From NCBI GenBank assembly GCA_017542145.1, contig JAFXXQ010000023.1, positions 62,001 to 126,000 on the forward strand: 64,000 nt of DNA. The letters are read 5' to 3'. The number at the start of each line of letters is the position of its first letter. Position 1 is the stretch's first letter. A program made the translations under genes and the position numbers. The notes under the pieces are model-generated. The model was given only the letters and a program-made list of their open reading frames with translations, did not search any database and was not told the origin of the DNA. The stretch is from Bacteroidaceae bacterium. Lineage in GTDB: Bacteria; Bacteroidota; Bacteroidia; Bacteroidales; Bacteroidaceae. Below are positions 35,472-44,296 of this stretch, in pieces.

Positions 35472-35576
35472 AGCCCAGTGGGCTGTGCCGTCAGAATAGT
35501 GGGCTGTCGGCGTAGAATAGGGGACTGTTGGCGTAGAATAAGGGGTTGTCCGCGTAGAAGGGGGTTGAATTCTTCT
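35472..35576. repeat. Tandem 21-bp array between purH and the hydrolase gene
   Basis: Units start at 35472, 35493, 35514, 35535 and 35556, exactly 21 bp apart. Units 2-4 share AGAATA followed by GGGnnTGT. Unit 1 contains the palindrome AGCCCAGTGGGCT, and unit 5 is degenerate and runs into the hydrolase stop codon. In one minus-strand frame the array reads PLFYADS, PLFYANS, PLFYADN. Confidence 0.8.
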
Positions 35577-36310
35577 CATACTATGTCAACAATTCGTTTA
35601 GCAATCTCTTCAGGATGATCCACCAGTAGTTGACCATGGTTCATCTTAGGGAAGACTTCGATGTGTACGCCAGGGTAAATCTTCTTCAGATGTTCCGCCT
35701 GCGGCTTGGCGGCAAAAGCTTCCAGCGTCCCGTACCAGTAATGAATATCGGCTCCATGAATAGCTTCCAATTTGTTTGTATAGACGGATTTGTAGCCATC
35801 CAGGACGGCCTTCCCGCCGCCGTAGGGATAGACCTTCCGGCATTCGTCCAGAAGGACATCGAAATAGTGGGAATGGAATACCCAACGCCAAAAACCCGTC
35901 CAGTGATAGCAAGTCCACACATTTAAGCACTGATAATAACGGAGCGGTCCCACCAGCCATTTCGGTAAAGGCAGCAACGGGGCGGCATCCAAAATGGAGT
36001 GAAGAATGGTGACTTCATGGCGTTCTTGTACTCGGGAGAGAATCTTTCCACCCAGAGACAAACCATAGGCACAGTCCAAACGGCCATTTAATTGTTCCTT
36101 AATGTAGGCTATCACCTGGGCCGCTTGGTCGTCAATAGAAGTAAAGCGGGAATAAGTTCCAATAGTAAAACCGTCCACCTGAACGGCAATAATCCGAAAC
36201 TTATCGTTCAGCCGTTCAATTAATGGAAGGAATATCTCATACGATACTCCCAATCCGGGAATCAGCAGCAGCGATGGCGCATCCTCTTTGCCAAATACCT
36301 TGAAGTCCAT
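35576..36310 (-). CDS. Alpha/beta hydrolase
   Basis: A 244-residue cytoplasmic hydrolase with the nucleophile elbow GLSLGG (about 103-108) and a C-terminal histidine in MNHGQLLVDHPEE (about 223). An oxyanion loop LLIPGLG lies near residue 15. The substrate is unknown. Codon use is visibly more A/T-rich at third positions than in the flanking purH and hisS genes, which hints at acquisition from elsewhere, but I could not measure it. It is separated from hisS by 108 bp. Confidence 0.8.
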   Translation of the reverse strand: MDFKVFGKEDAPSLLLIPGLGVSYEIFLPLIERLNDKFRIIAVQVDGFTIGTYSRFTSIDDQAAQVIAYIKEQLNGRLDCAYGLSLGGKILSRVQERHEVTILHSILDAAPLLPLPKWLVGPLRYYQCLNVWTCYHWTGFWRWVFHSHYFDVLLDECRKVYPYGGGKAVLDGYKSVYTNKLEAIHGADIHYWYGTLEAFAAKPQAEHLKKIYPGVHIEVFPKMNHGQLLVDHPEEIAKRIVDIV

Positions 36311-36418
36311 GCTTAAGCACTCAACGATGAAGAAGAAAAGGAAGGATTAATGGCGTGTTTGGGAAGAGCTATTTCGGAAAGAGTTCTTTTTCCATATTCC
36401 CTGTTTTTGTGATTAACT

Positions 36419-37870
36419 TCAATGACCACCTGCATGTTGGGGGCTAACGTTCAATTTCTCCAGAAGATCGTCGGGGGTGAGGGTGTCCTGTGTGCCTGAG
36501 CGCATGTCCTTGACGGTGAGGTTGCCGCTCTGCATCTCGGTCTCGCCGATGATGACGACGTAAGGGATGTCGCGGGCGTTGGCATAGGACATCTGCTTTT
36601 TCATTTTGGCGGCATCGGGGTAAAGTTCTGTTGCGATGCCTGCCTGACGTAGACGGCTGACGATGGGTAGGCTCCAAGCAGCCTCGGCAGGGCCGAAGCA
36701 GGCGAACAGCACGCGGGTACCCTCGGAGGCCTCGGATGGGAAGAGATTGAGCTGGGTGAGAACGTCGTAGATGCGATCGGCACCGAAAGAGATGCCCACG
36801 CCGCTGACGCCCGGGAGGCCGAAGATGCCGGTAAGGTTGTCGTAGCGACCTCCACCGGAAATGCTGCCCATCTCGGCATCAAGGGCTTTGACTTCGAAGA
36901 TAGCACCCGTGTAGTAGTTTAAGCCGCGCGCCAAGGTGAGGTCGAGGATGATGGTGGATTGAAGCTGGAGGGAATGGATGCTCTTCAATATGAACTCCGT
37001 CTCCTCAATGCCACGGAGACCAGTTTCGCTGCTGGCGAGGGTGCTGCGTAGAGTGGCGAGTTTTTCTTCGTCGGTGCCGCTGAGTAGGATAATGGGTTGC
37101 AGCTTTGCGATGGCATCGGCAGGGAGGCCCTTCTCGGCGAGCTCGGCATTGACGTTCTCAAGGCCTATCTTATCCAGTTTGTCGATGGCAACGGTGATAT
37201 CGATGAGCTTGTCGGCTTGGCCAATGACTTCGGCAATACCGGAAAGGATTTTGCGGTTGTTGATGTGGATGGCAACGCGAATGTCGAGGGCACGGAAGAC
37301 TGTATCGATCATCTGTACGAGATCGACTTCGCAGAGCAGCGAGTCTGTGCCAACAATGTCAGCATCGCATTGATAGAATTCGCGATAGCGCCCACGCTGG
37401 GGACGGTCGGCGCGCCATACGGGTTGCATCTGAAAGCGGCGGAAGGGCAGGGTGATTTCATCGCGGTGCATGACCACGTAGCGGGCAAACGGCACCGTGA
37501 GGTCGTAGCGCAATCCTTTCTCGCACAGCTGCGCTGCAAGATGATTGAGGGAAGAACCACCTCTTTCCCCTTCCGTGGGGAATGGGAAATTAGTTGCGTA
37601 GCTATCAAGCGGAGTGAAACCCTCCCCTTCACGGGGGAGCGGGGAGAGGGCTTTCAAGAAGTTTCCGGAGTTGAGCACCTTGAAGAGCAGCTTGTCACCC
37701 TCCTCGCCGTACTTGCCCATAAGGGTGGAGAGGTTCTCCATAGCGGGGGTTTCGATGGGCTGGAAACCATAGGTGTAAAACACACGGCGGATGGTGTCGA
37801 ATATATAGTTGCGCTTTGCCATTTCGGCAGGGGAGAAATCGCGCGTCCCCTTGGGAATAGAAGGTTTCAT
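36419..37870 (-). CDS. hisS: Histidyl-tRNA synthetase with in-frame insertion
   Basis: Charges tRNA-His. The class II motifs are seen: motif 1 region near [10 protein letters not shown], motif 2 near [23 protein letters not shown], the histidine-specific ARGLNYYTG and motif 3 near [16 protein letters not shown]. The C-terminal anticodon-binding domain is complete. Residues about 74-108, between NSGNFL and [16 protein letters not shown], are extra. They include SPLPREGEG and [11 protein letters not shown], encoded by two inverted G/C-rich blocks (37552-37652). The family normally has a short loop here, so the element has been accepted in frame in an essential gene. Confidence 0.95.
   Translation of the reverse strand: MKPSIPKGTRDFSPAEMAKRNYIFDTIRRVFYTYGFQPIETPAMENLSTLMGKYGEEGDKLLFKVLNSGNFLKALSPLPREGEGFTPLDSYATNFPFPTEGERGGSSLNHLAAQLCEKGLRYDLTVPFARYVVMHRDEITLPFRRFQMQPVWRADRPQRGRYREFYQCDADIVGTDSLLCEVDLVQMIDTVFRALDIRVAIHINNRKILSGIAEVIGQADKLIDITVAIDKLDKIGLENVNAELAEKGLPADAIAKLQPIILLSGTDEEKLATLRSTLASSETGLRGIEETEFILKSIHSLQLQSTIILDLTLARGLNYYTGAIFEVKALDAEMGSISGGGRYDNLTGIFGLPGVSGVGISFGADRIYDVLTQLNLFPSEASEGTRVLFACFGPAEAAWSLPIVSRLRQAGIATELYPDAAKMKKQMSYANARDIPYVVIIGETEMQSGNLTVKDMRSGTQDTLTPDDLLEKLNVSPQHAGGH
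37552..37652. repeat. G/C-rich palindromic element inside hisS
   Basis: Two related half-elements, CTTTCCCCTTCCGTGGGGAA at about 37563 and CTCCCCTTCACGGGGGAGCG at about 37623, are separated by about 40 bp. Each can fold on itself. The whole is in frame. Confidence 0.7.
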
Positions 37871-37885
37871 GTAGCTATTGTATTA

Positions 37886-37950
37886 ATGAAGAATAAAAAG
37901 TCCTGCAATCAGTACATTGAATACTGTACTTTTTATTTTTCATTTTTCAT
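37886..37950. repeat. Heptamer-armed hairpin between recQ and hisS
   Basis: ATGAAGA and ATAAAAAGT (37886-37901) pair with ACTTTTTAT and two TTTTCAT units (37928-37950). An inner AGTACA/TGTACT pair (37911 and 37925) extends the fold. It is the same cassette type as those 3' of permeases 1 and 2. Confidence 0.65.
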
Positions 37951-37965
37951 TACTGACATTGTCAA

Positions 37966-40554
37966 TTAGTTTGCCAATTCGGAGAGGAATTTGATGCGGA
38001 CAAGGCGGATTTCCTCCTCAGTATAGTCGTCACCCAGTTCATCGAGAGCAACAGAGAGCGAGTCGGTCTCGGACTCCTTGAAGTATTCATAGATATCTTC
38101 GAGGTGCTCTTCGTCGATGACTTCGTTCAGGAAGTAGTCGATGTTGATTTTGGTGCCGCTGTAAACGATAGACTCCACCTCATCGAGCAGTTCGTCGAAC
38201 TCTATGCCCTTCGAGACGGCGAGGTCATCGAGCGCTACCTTGAGGTCGATGCTCTGGATGATGCTCACCTTGAGCTTCGACTTGTTGGCGACGGTGCGCA
38301 CACGGAGGTCTTCGGGGCGCTCAATCTCGTTTTCATCGACATGGCGTTTGATGAGGTCGATGAACTCCTGGCCGTATCGCTTAGCCTTGCCTGCGCCGAC
38401 ACCGGGGATATTCTGCAGTTCCTCGAGGGTGATGGGATAGGTGGTGGCCATAGCCTCCAGCGAGGGGTCTTGGAAAATGACGTAGGGCGGGAGAGCGAGT
38501 TTTTTGGAGAGTTTTTTGCGCAGCACCTTTAACATGCTGTAGAGCACTGGGTCAACAGCTGCAGCACCACCGTGCATGGGGGCATCCTCGGCAGCTTCTT
38601 CCTCGAAGTCCTTGTCCTCCACAATCTGGAACGAGACTGGGTGGTCGAGAAATTCGCGTCCGGCTCCGGTGACCTTGATGAGGCCATAGTTCTCCACATC
38701 CTTGGCCAGATAGCCAGCGATGAGAGCTTGACGGATGACGGCGTTCCACATTTTCTCCTCATCGGGTGAGCCTACGCCGAATATCTCTAGCTCGTCATGG
38801 CCGTGAGCGACAATCTCGCTGGTCTCCTTGCCGATGAGAATCTCGATGATATGGTCGGCCTTGAAATTCTCCTTGACGGCCAGCACGGCTTCTATGACAG
38901 AGCAGAGTTCGTCCTGTGCTTCGACACGCTTCTTGGGGTTGAGGCAGTTGTCGCAGTTGCAACAGTTTTCCTCGGGGTAGTCTTCGCCGAAGTAGTGGAG
39001 CAGCATCTTGCGGCGACAGACACTGGACTCGCAGTAAGCCGTGGTCTCCTGAAGGAGCTGGCGCCCGATGTCCTGTTCGGCAATGGGCTTACCTTCGAGG
39101 AACTTTTCAAGTTTCTGGAGGTCTTTGCTGCTGTAGAAGGCTATGCATTGTCCTTCGCCACCGTCGCGTCCAGCGCGGCCGGTTTCTTGGTAGTAACCTT
39201 CGAGGCTTTTGGGGATGTCGTAGTGGATGACGTAACGGACGTCAGGCTTGTCGATTCCCATGCCGAATGCAATGGTAGCCACGATGACGTCAATCTTCTC
39301 CATGAGAAAGTCGTCTTGCGTCTGGGTACGGACGGCAGACTCCATGCCGGCGTGGTAGGCAGCGGCGGGAATGTCATTGGCACGGAGGATTTCGGCAAGC
39401 TCTTCTACTTTCTTACGCGACAGGCAGTAAATGATTCCTGATTTGCCGGCATTAGCCTTTATAAAGCGGATGATGTCACGATCAACATTCTTAGTTTTTG
39501 GGCGTACCTCATAGTAAAGATTGGGGCGGTTGAAGGAAGATTTAAAATCGTGGGCATCAGGGATGCCAAGGTTTTTCTTGATGTCATCGCGCACTTTATT
39601 GGTGGCAGTGGCTGTCAATGCAATAATGGGCGCACGGCTTATCTGGTCGATGATAGGACGAATCTTGCGGTACTCAGGACGGAAATCGTGTCCCCATTCA
39701 CTGATACAGTGGGCTTCGTCAATAGCATAGAACGAGATGCGCACCGTGCGGAGGAATTCGACATTCTCTTCTTTTGTCAATGACTCGGGGGCGACGTAGA
39801 GAAGTTTGGTCTTGCCGCTAATGATGTCTTCTTTCACTTGGTCGATGGCAGCTTTGTTGAGCGACGAGTTGATAAAATGGGCTACACCATCTTCTTCGGA
39901 GTAATTGCGGATGGCATCGACTTGGTTTTTCATCAGGGCGATAAGGGGTGAGATAACAATGGCTACGCCATCCATGAGCAGCGAAGGCAGCTGATAACAG
40001 AGGCTCTTGCCACCACCGGTGGGCATCAGCACAAACGTGTCGTTGCCGTTGAGAACATTTTGGATGATGGCTTCCTGATCACCCTTGAAGGTGTCGAAAC
40101 CGAAGTAGTTCTTCAGCAACTTCGACAATGAGGCGCGGTCGTAGGTCCTTAGTTGTGTAGGTTCTACTGCTGACTTCGCTGCTGGTGCTTGGGGCGCTTC
40201 AGTTGGCTGCGGCATCGTCTTCTGAGGTTCCATGACTGGTTGGGGCATCGTCTCCTGAGATCCTGTGGCTGATTGGGGAGCCTCTGCTGTCGCCACTGCT
40301 TTAATAACTCTTGTTTTTTTCTCTGAGGCTTTCTTCGCCTTCTTGGGCTCAGCCTTGTCCTTAGTCTCATCCTCAGTTTTAGCCTTCGCCGGAGCTTTTT
40401 TTGCTTCGGTTTTTGTTGGCGCTTTCTTCGTGGCCTTCTTTTCAGTAGTTGCATCTGCCTTTGCCTCAGCCTTTGCAGGTGCTTCCTTCGTTGCCTTTGT
40501 CGGGGTCTTTTTCTTCGTTTCTTCGTTCATGCTTGCATCGTCCATCTTCATCAT
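37966..40554 (-). CDS. recQ: RecQ DNA helicase with lysine/alanine-rich N-terminal tail
   Basis: A 3'-5' DNA helicase for recombination and repair. The helicase core starts near residue 140 with Walker A MPTGGGKS (about 177-184), DEAHCISEWGHDFRPEY, and motifs V-VI ending QETGRAGRDG. The zinc/RQC region has C-C-NCDNC, and an HRDC domain lies near residues 675-755. Residues 1-135 are unusual: a K/A/T/P/E-rich, disordered segment like a histone H1 tail followed by QPxMEPQKTM-type repeats. A promoter at 40594-40626 supports the long form, with no good internal start before the core. Confidence 0.95.
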   Translation of the reverse strand: MMKMDDASMNEETKKKTPTKATKEAPAKAEAKADATTEKKATKKAPTKTEAKKAPAKAKTEDETKDKAEPKKAKKASEKKTRVIKAVATAEAPQSATGSQETMPQPVMEPQKTMPQPTEAPQAPAAKSAVEPTQLRTYDRASLSKLLKNYFGFDTFKGDQEAIIQNVLNGNDTFVLMPTGGGKSLCYQLPSLLMDGVAIVISPLIALMKNQVDAIRNYSEEDGVAHFINSSLNKAAIDQVKEDIISGKTKLLYVAPESLTKEENVEFLRTVRISFYAIDEAHCISEWGHDFRPEYRKIRPIIDQISRAPIIALTATATNKVRDDIKKNLGIPDAHDFKSSFNRPNLYYEVRPKTKNVDRDIIRFIKANAGKSGIIYCLSRKKVEELAEILRANDIPAAAYHAGMESAVRTQTQDDFLMEKIDVIVATIAFGMGIDKPDVRYVIHYDIPKSLEGYYQETGRAGRDGGEGQCIAFYSSKDLQKLEKFLEGKPIAEQDIGRQLLQETTAYCESSVCRRKMLLHYFGEDYPEENCCNCDNCLNPKKRVEAQDELCSVIEAVLAVKENFKADHIIEILIGKETSEIVAHGHDELEIFGVGSPDEEKMWNAVIRQALIAGYLAKDVENYGLIKVTGAGREFLDHPVSFQIVEDKDFEEEAAEDAPMHGGAAAVDPVLYSMLKVLRKKLSKKLALPPYVIFQDPSLEAMATTYPITLEELQNIPGVGAGKAKRYGQEFIDLIKRHVDENEIERPEDLRVRTVANKSKLKVSIIQSIDLKVALDDLAVSKGIEFDELLDEVESIVYSGTKINIDYFLNEVIDEEHLEDIYEYFKESETDSLSVALDELGDDYTEEEIRLVRIKFLSELAN

Positions 40555-40593
40555 TCTTTAGTCTTCAAAACGTCACATTTTACTTTCATTTTT

Positions 40594-40626
40594 CAAAGTT
40601 AAGCACAACCTTTTGAAACTTGCAAA
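40594..40626 (-). promoter_or_regulatory. Promoter of recQ
   Basis: TAACTTTG (40594-40601, minus strand) with TTTG at 40623-40626, spacing 21 bp, in the gap after clpX. Confidence 0.7.
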
Positions 40627-40700
40627 TGTTTTTTAAAAAAAATGCGCCCGAAAGCACATTTTTTCTATTTTCAAGGTAAAAAAAAGGGCGAGAAGGACTC

Positions 40701-41936
40701 CTATTCAGCTTTCAGCCGGTTCAGGTTTGCCTTTTTAAGTTGCGAATTGGCATAGTCGAGCGTGACGTTGAATGTCCTTTTCCGCGTGGAAGGAATGTCG
40801 AACATCGCCTCCATCATGATGGTCTCGACAATGGAGCGCAGACCACGGGCGCCAAGGCGGTACTCGATAGCTTTGTCAATGATGAAGTCATATACTTCAG
40901 GGGCAAAGGTGAGCTTCACACCGTCCATCTCAAAAAGCTTTACGTATTGCTTGATAATGGCGTTCTTCGGCTCGGTAAGAATGTTGCGGAGGGCATCGCG
41001 CGACAGGGGCTCCAAGTAGGTGAGTACAGGCATACGGCCGATGATTTCGGGTATCAGTCCATAGGCTTTCAAATCTTGCGGAGCGATATACTGGAGCATG
41101 TTGTCCTTGTCAAGACGAAACACGTTCTGCACATTGCCGTAACCGACGACGTGGGTGTTGAGGCGCTGGGCAATTTTACGCTCGATACCGTCGAATGCAC
41201 CGCCGCAAATGAAGAGGATGTTCTGCGTGTTGACGGGAATCATCTTCTGCTCGGGGTGCTTGCGTCCACCCTGAGGGGGAACGAGAACAACACTTCCCTC
41301 AAGCAATTTGAGCAATCCTTGTTGTACGCCCTCACCGCTGACGTCGCGGGTGATGCTGGGGGTATCGCTTTTGCGGGCTATCTTGTCAATCTCATCGATA
41401 AAAACGATGCCGCGTTCGGCAGCTTTCACATCGTAGTCCGCCACTTGGAGCAGACGGGTAAGAATGCTTTCGATGTCTTCGCCGACATAACCAGCCTCAG
41501 TAAGGACAGTAGCATCGACGATAGTGAACGGCACCCGAAGCATCTTGGCTATTGTACGGGCAAGAAGTGTTTTGCCGGTGCCAGTAGGGCCCACCATGAT
41601 GATGTTGCTTTTCTCAATCTCCACGTTGTCGCCCTTGTCGACTTGCATCAGGCGTTTATAGTGGTTATAGACGGAGACAGCGAGGTAGCGTTTGGCTTCA
41701 TCTTGGCCAATGACGTATTGGTCGAGGAATTCTTTTATCTCATGAGGCTTAGGCAATTCCTCTTTCTTCAGCGCCTGATTCTTTCTCTTCTGCTCATTCT
41801 CGGCCATCTCCTGCAAGACTTGATGGGCCTGCTCGACACATTCGTTACAGATGAATCCGTCTATTCCAGCCAGAAAGATGAGGCCATTGCCATCTTCCCG
41901 TCCGCAAAAGTTACAGTAGTTCTTCTTCCTTGGCAC
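40701..41936 (-). CDS. clpX: ClpX, ATPase subunit of ClpXP
   Basis: Unfolds substrates and feeds them to ClpP. The N-terminal zinc-binding domain has CNFCGRED and [10 protein letters not shown]. The AAA+ core has Walker A GPTGTGKT, Walker [12 protein letters not shown] and the pore and sensor motifs ([17 protein letters not shown]). At 411 residues it has normal length. It starts with GTG, 12 bp after the clpP stop, in a tig-clpP-clpX order. Confidence 0.97.
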   Translation of the reverse strand: MPRKKNYCNFCGREDGNGLIFLAGIDGFICNECVEQAHQVLQEMAENEQKRKNQALKKEELPKPHEIKEFLDQYVIGQDEAKRYLAVSVYNHYKRLMQVDKGDNVEIEKSNIIMVGPTGTGKTLLARTIAKMLRVPFTIVDATVLTEAGYVGEDIESILTRLLQVADYDVKAAERGIVFIDEIDKIARKSDTPSITRDVSGEGVQQGLLKLLEGSVVLVPPQGGRKHPEQKMIPVNTQNILFICGGAFDGIERKIAQRLNTHVVGYGNVQNVFRLDKDNMLQYIAPQDLKAYGLIPEIIGRMPVLTYLEPLSRDALRNILTEPKNAIIKQYVKLFEMDGVKLTFAPEVYDFIIDKAIEYRLGARGLRSIVETIMMEAMFDIPSTRKRTFNVTLDYANSQLKKANLNRLKAE

Positions 41937-41948
41937 AGTAGTGTTTTT

Positions 41949-42617
41949 TTACTGTATTTTCCGGGTGAGGACCTCGTCAATCATGCCGTATTCCTTGGCT
42001 TCCTCAGCGGTCATCCAGTAGTCGCGATCGCTGTCGTTCCACACCTTGTCGAAGGGGGTATGAGAGTGGTCGGCGATAATCGTGTAAAGTTCCCTCTTGA
42101 GCTTCTGGATTTCGCGAGCCGTGATTTCGATATCACTGGCTTGACCCTCAGCGCCTCCCATGGGCTGGTGAATCATCACGCGGCTGTGGGTAAGTGCCGA
42201 GCGTTTGCCTTCCTTGCCTGCTACGAGCAGCACGGCAGCCATGCTGGCAGCCATACCGGTGCAGATAGTAGCAACATCGCTGGTAATAAACTGCATGGTG
42301 TCGTAAATGCCGAGTCCGGCATGGACACTACCACCAGGGCTATTGATGTAGATGCTGATGTCCTTGCCGTTGTCAACGGAGTCGAGGTAAAGCAGCTGAG
42401 CTTGGAGGGTGTTGGCAGTATAGTCGTCAATCGGTGTACCAAGGAAAATGATGCGGTCCATCATCAAACGGGAGAAAACGTCCATCTGCGTGACGTTAAG
42501 TTGGCGTTCTTCGAGAATGTAGGGGTTGAGGTATTGAGCCTGCGAGCGGATGACGTCGTCAAGCGCTTGACTGTTTATTCCCAAATGCCTAGTAGCGTAT
42601 TTACGGAAATCGTCCAT
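41949..42617 (-). CDS. clpP: ClpP protease subunit
   Basis: The serine peptidase chamber of ClpXP. Ser of GMAASMAAVL and His of MIHQPMGG are present with a downstream Asp (family triad). The 222 residues include a slightly long N-terminus with DDVIRSQAQYLNPYILEERQ. It lies between tig and clpX in the usual order. Confidence 0.96.
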   Translation of the reverse strand: MDDFRKYATRHLGINSQALDDVIRSQAQYLNPYILEERQLNVTQMDVFSRLMMDRIIFLGTPIDDYTANTLQAQLLYLDSVDNGKDISIYINSPGGSVHAGLGIYDTMQFITSDVATICTGMAASMAAVLLVAGKEGKRSALTHSRVMIHQPMGGAEGQASDIEITAREIQKLKRELYTIIADHSHTPFDKVWNDSDRDYWMTAEEAKEYGMIDEVLTRKIQ

Positions 42618-42622
42618 TGTGT

Positions 42623-42662
42623 CTTAACTTTAATCTTTAACCTCTAATCTTTGACCTTTAAC
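42623..42662. repeat. Tandem CTTTAAY 7-mers between tig and clpP
   Basis: CTTAA is followed in strict phase by CTTTAAT, CTTTAAC, CTCTAAT, CTTTGAC and CTTTAAC, filling nearly the whole 47-bp junction. Confidence 0.8.
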
Positions 42663-42664
42663 CA

Positions 42665-44032
42665 TTATCCCTCTTTTTTCTCAAAGAGTTTGTTGAAGTC
42701 CTCTACGCTAACGCTCTTTTTCTTCAGCTTAGCAACTTTCTTAAGAGCGGCAACGAGCTTTTGGTCAAGGGCACGACCCGCAAGACCTTCCACGCTTTCC
42801 TTTTTCTGTAGCATCTCTTTGGCGTAGTTGTCCAGCAGGTCATCGGGCACGGTCGTCATGCCATATTGGGCAAACTGAGCACGGACGGCTTCGCGGGCTT
42901 GGTCGGTAATATCCTTCTGCTCAATCTTGATATCGGCATTCTTGATAAGCTCCTCCTTGATGAGGTGCCATTGCAGTTCCTCAAGCGTCTTGGGGAATTC
43001 CTCCTCCAGCTTCTCCGTGTTCTTCTCCTCGCGGTTGTTGACGAGGATTCGGCGAAGCAGTTCCTCGGCAAAGGGCAGTTTGCCCACGCGATTCATCATG
43101 TATTCGCGGACGTCGATGAGGAAACGGTAGTCGCTTTCGGGAGCGAACTGTGCCTGGATGTCGGCTTTCACTTTGGCACGAAAATCAGTCTCGTCTTTGA
43201 CTTTGCCTTCGCCATACACTTGGTCGAAGAGTTCCTGATTCAGTTCGCCTTCCGTATAACGGGTGATGTCGGTAATCTGGAAGGTGAATTCACCCTGTAC
43301 GTCAGCAGCCTGCTCCTTGGAAATCTTAAGTAGTGAGGTCAGTTCCACTTCGCTATTGTCGTAAGCCTTGCGTGGGTTGAAAGTGATGATGTCGTCCTTC
43401 TTGGCTCCGTCGAAGAGGCGCTTGCTCTCTTCGTCCTTCATGTAGTCGGGCAGCATGACGGCGTCCTCCGCGCGGATGCCACCTTCCTTGATGTTGCCGT
43501 CAGCATCGAGTTCTGTGACGATACCCTTCACCATGTCACCTGTCTGGTAGCTTTCAACGCTATCGTAATGGCCGTTGCGATTGGTGTACATCTTCACTTG
43601 GTTTTCTACCATCTCGTCCGTCACCTTTAAATTATAATAAGGTATAACGTCCTCGGCCGAAATGGTGGCGTCGAACTTCGGGGCGATGGCAAGGTCGAAG
43701 GCAAACTCCATGTCTTCCTGCTTAGCAATGTCGATGCTCTTCTGCTGTACATCGTCGGGAAGGGGCTCACCGAGTACTTCCAGCTTATTCTCCTTGATGT
43801 AGTTGTAAAGGGCGTCTTGCAGCACCTTATTGATTTCGTCTACCTTGATGGCGGTGCCATATTGGCGCTTGATGAGGCTCATGGGAACCATGCCTGGACG
43901 GAAACCGGGGATGCTTGCCTTCTGACGGAAGGTCTTGAGCGATTTATTGACTTTTTCTTCATAGTCGGCAAGAGCCAACTTAACGGTAAGCTTGGCTTGT
44001 ACGTCGCTTACATTCTGCAATGTAATTTCCAT
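42665..44032 (-). CDS. tig: Trigger factor
   Basis: A ribosome-bound chaperone. The N-terminal ribosome-binding domain includes FRQKASIPGFRPGMVP (about 35-50), which contains the expected G-F-R-x-G-x-x-P signature. The PPIase-like domain is around residues 150-240 and is degenerate, as usual in Bacteroidetes. The C-terminal helical arms follow. At 455 residues it has normal length. Confidence 0.95.
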   Translation of the reverse strand: MEITLQNVSDVQAKLTVKLALADYEEKVNKSLKTFRQKASIPGFRPGMVPMSLIKRQYGTAIKVDEINKVLQDALYNYIKENKLEVLGEPLPDDVQQKSIDIAKQEDMEFAFDLAIAPKFDATISAEDVIPYYNLKVTDEMVENQVKMYTNRNGHYDSVESYQTGDMVKGIVTELDADGNIKEGGIRAEDAVMLPDYMKDEESKRLFDGAKKDDIITFNPRKAYDNSEVELTSLLKISKEQAADVQGEFTFQITDITRYTEGELNQELFDQVYGEGKVKDETDFRAKVKADIQAQFAPESDYRFLIDVREYMMNRVGKLPFAEELLRRILVNNREEKNTEKLEEEFPKTLEELQWHLIKEELIKNADIKIEQKDITDQAREAVRAQFAQYGMTTVPDDLLDNYAKEMLQKKESVEGLAGRALDQKLVAALKKVAKLKKKSVSVEDFNKLFEKKEG

Positions 44033-44073
44033 GCTGATTATAGGGTTTTAGTTCTTCATTTCGTTTTGGGCCG

Positions 44074-44105
44074 CAAAGATAGTGTATATTAGAGGAAAAT
44101 CCAAA
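44074..44105 (-). promoter_or_regulatory. Promoter of the tig-clpP-clpX genes
   Basis: TATCTTTG (44074-44081, minus strand) with TTTG at 44102-44105, spacing 20 bp, 42 bp before the tig start. Confidence 0.75.
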
Positions 44106-44194
44106 AAAGCGTTGTGATTTTTGGTTTTATTATATTTTATAGACCGCAAGAATACTCCTGTTTTGATTATTACTTTTTTCGCCTATTCTACTTT

Positions 44195-44257
44195 TTTATT
44201 CCAATGGGCTGAGGATTTATTCCAATGGGCTACGGTTTTATTTGCTTGGATTATTTG
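44195..44257. repeat. Tandem 21-bp array between tig and the M6 protease gene
   Basis: TTTATTCCAATGGGCT starts at 44195 and 44216, exactly 21 bp apart. A third, weaker unit starts at 44237 (TTTATTTGCTTGG). The array ends 39 bp from the stop codon of the protease gene. A 71-codon open frame crosses it (44121-44336) but lacks support as a gene. Confidence 0.75.
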
Positions 44258-44296
44258 GCTCGTAGTACGGATAATCTTTTTGTTGTTTAATATCGC

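Noticed and set aside
35472..35576. CRISPR array
   Set aside because: Units are contiguous, 21 bp long and diverged, with no constant repeat and variable spacer alternation, and there are no cas genes.
40740..42647. A 635-codon open frame on the plus strand opposite clpX and clpP
   Set aside because: The opposite strand encodes two well-known proteins in full.
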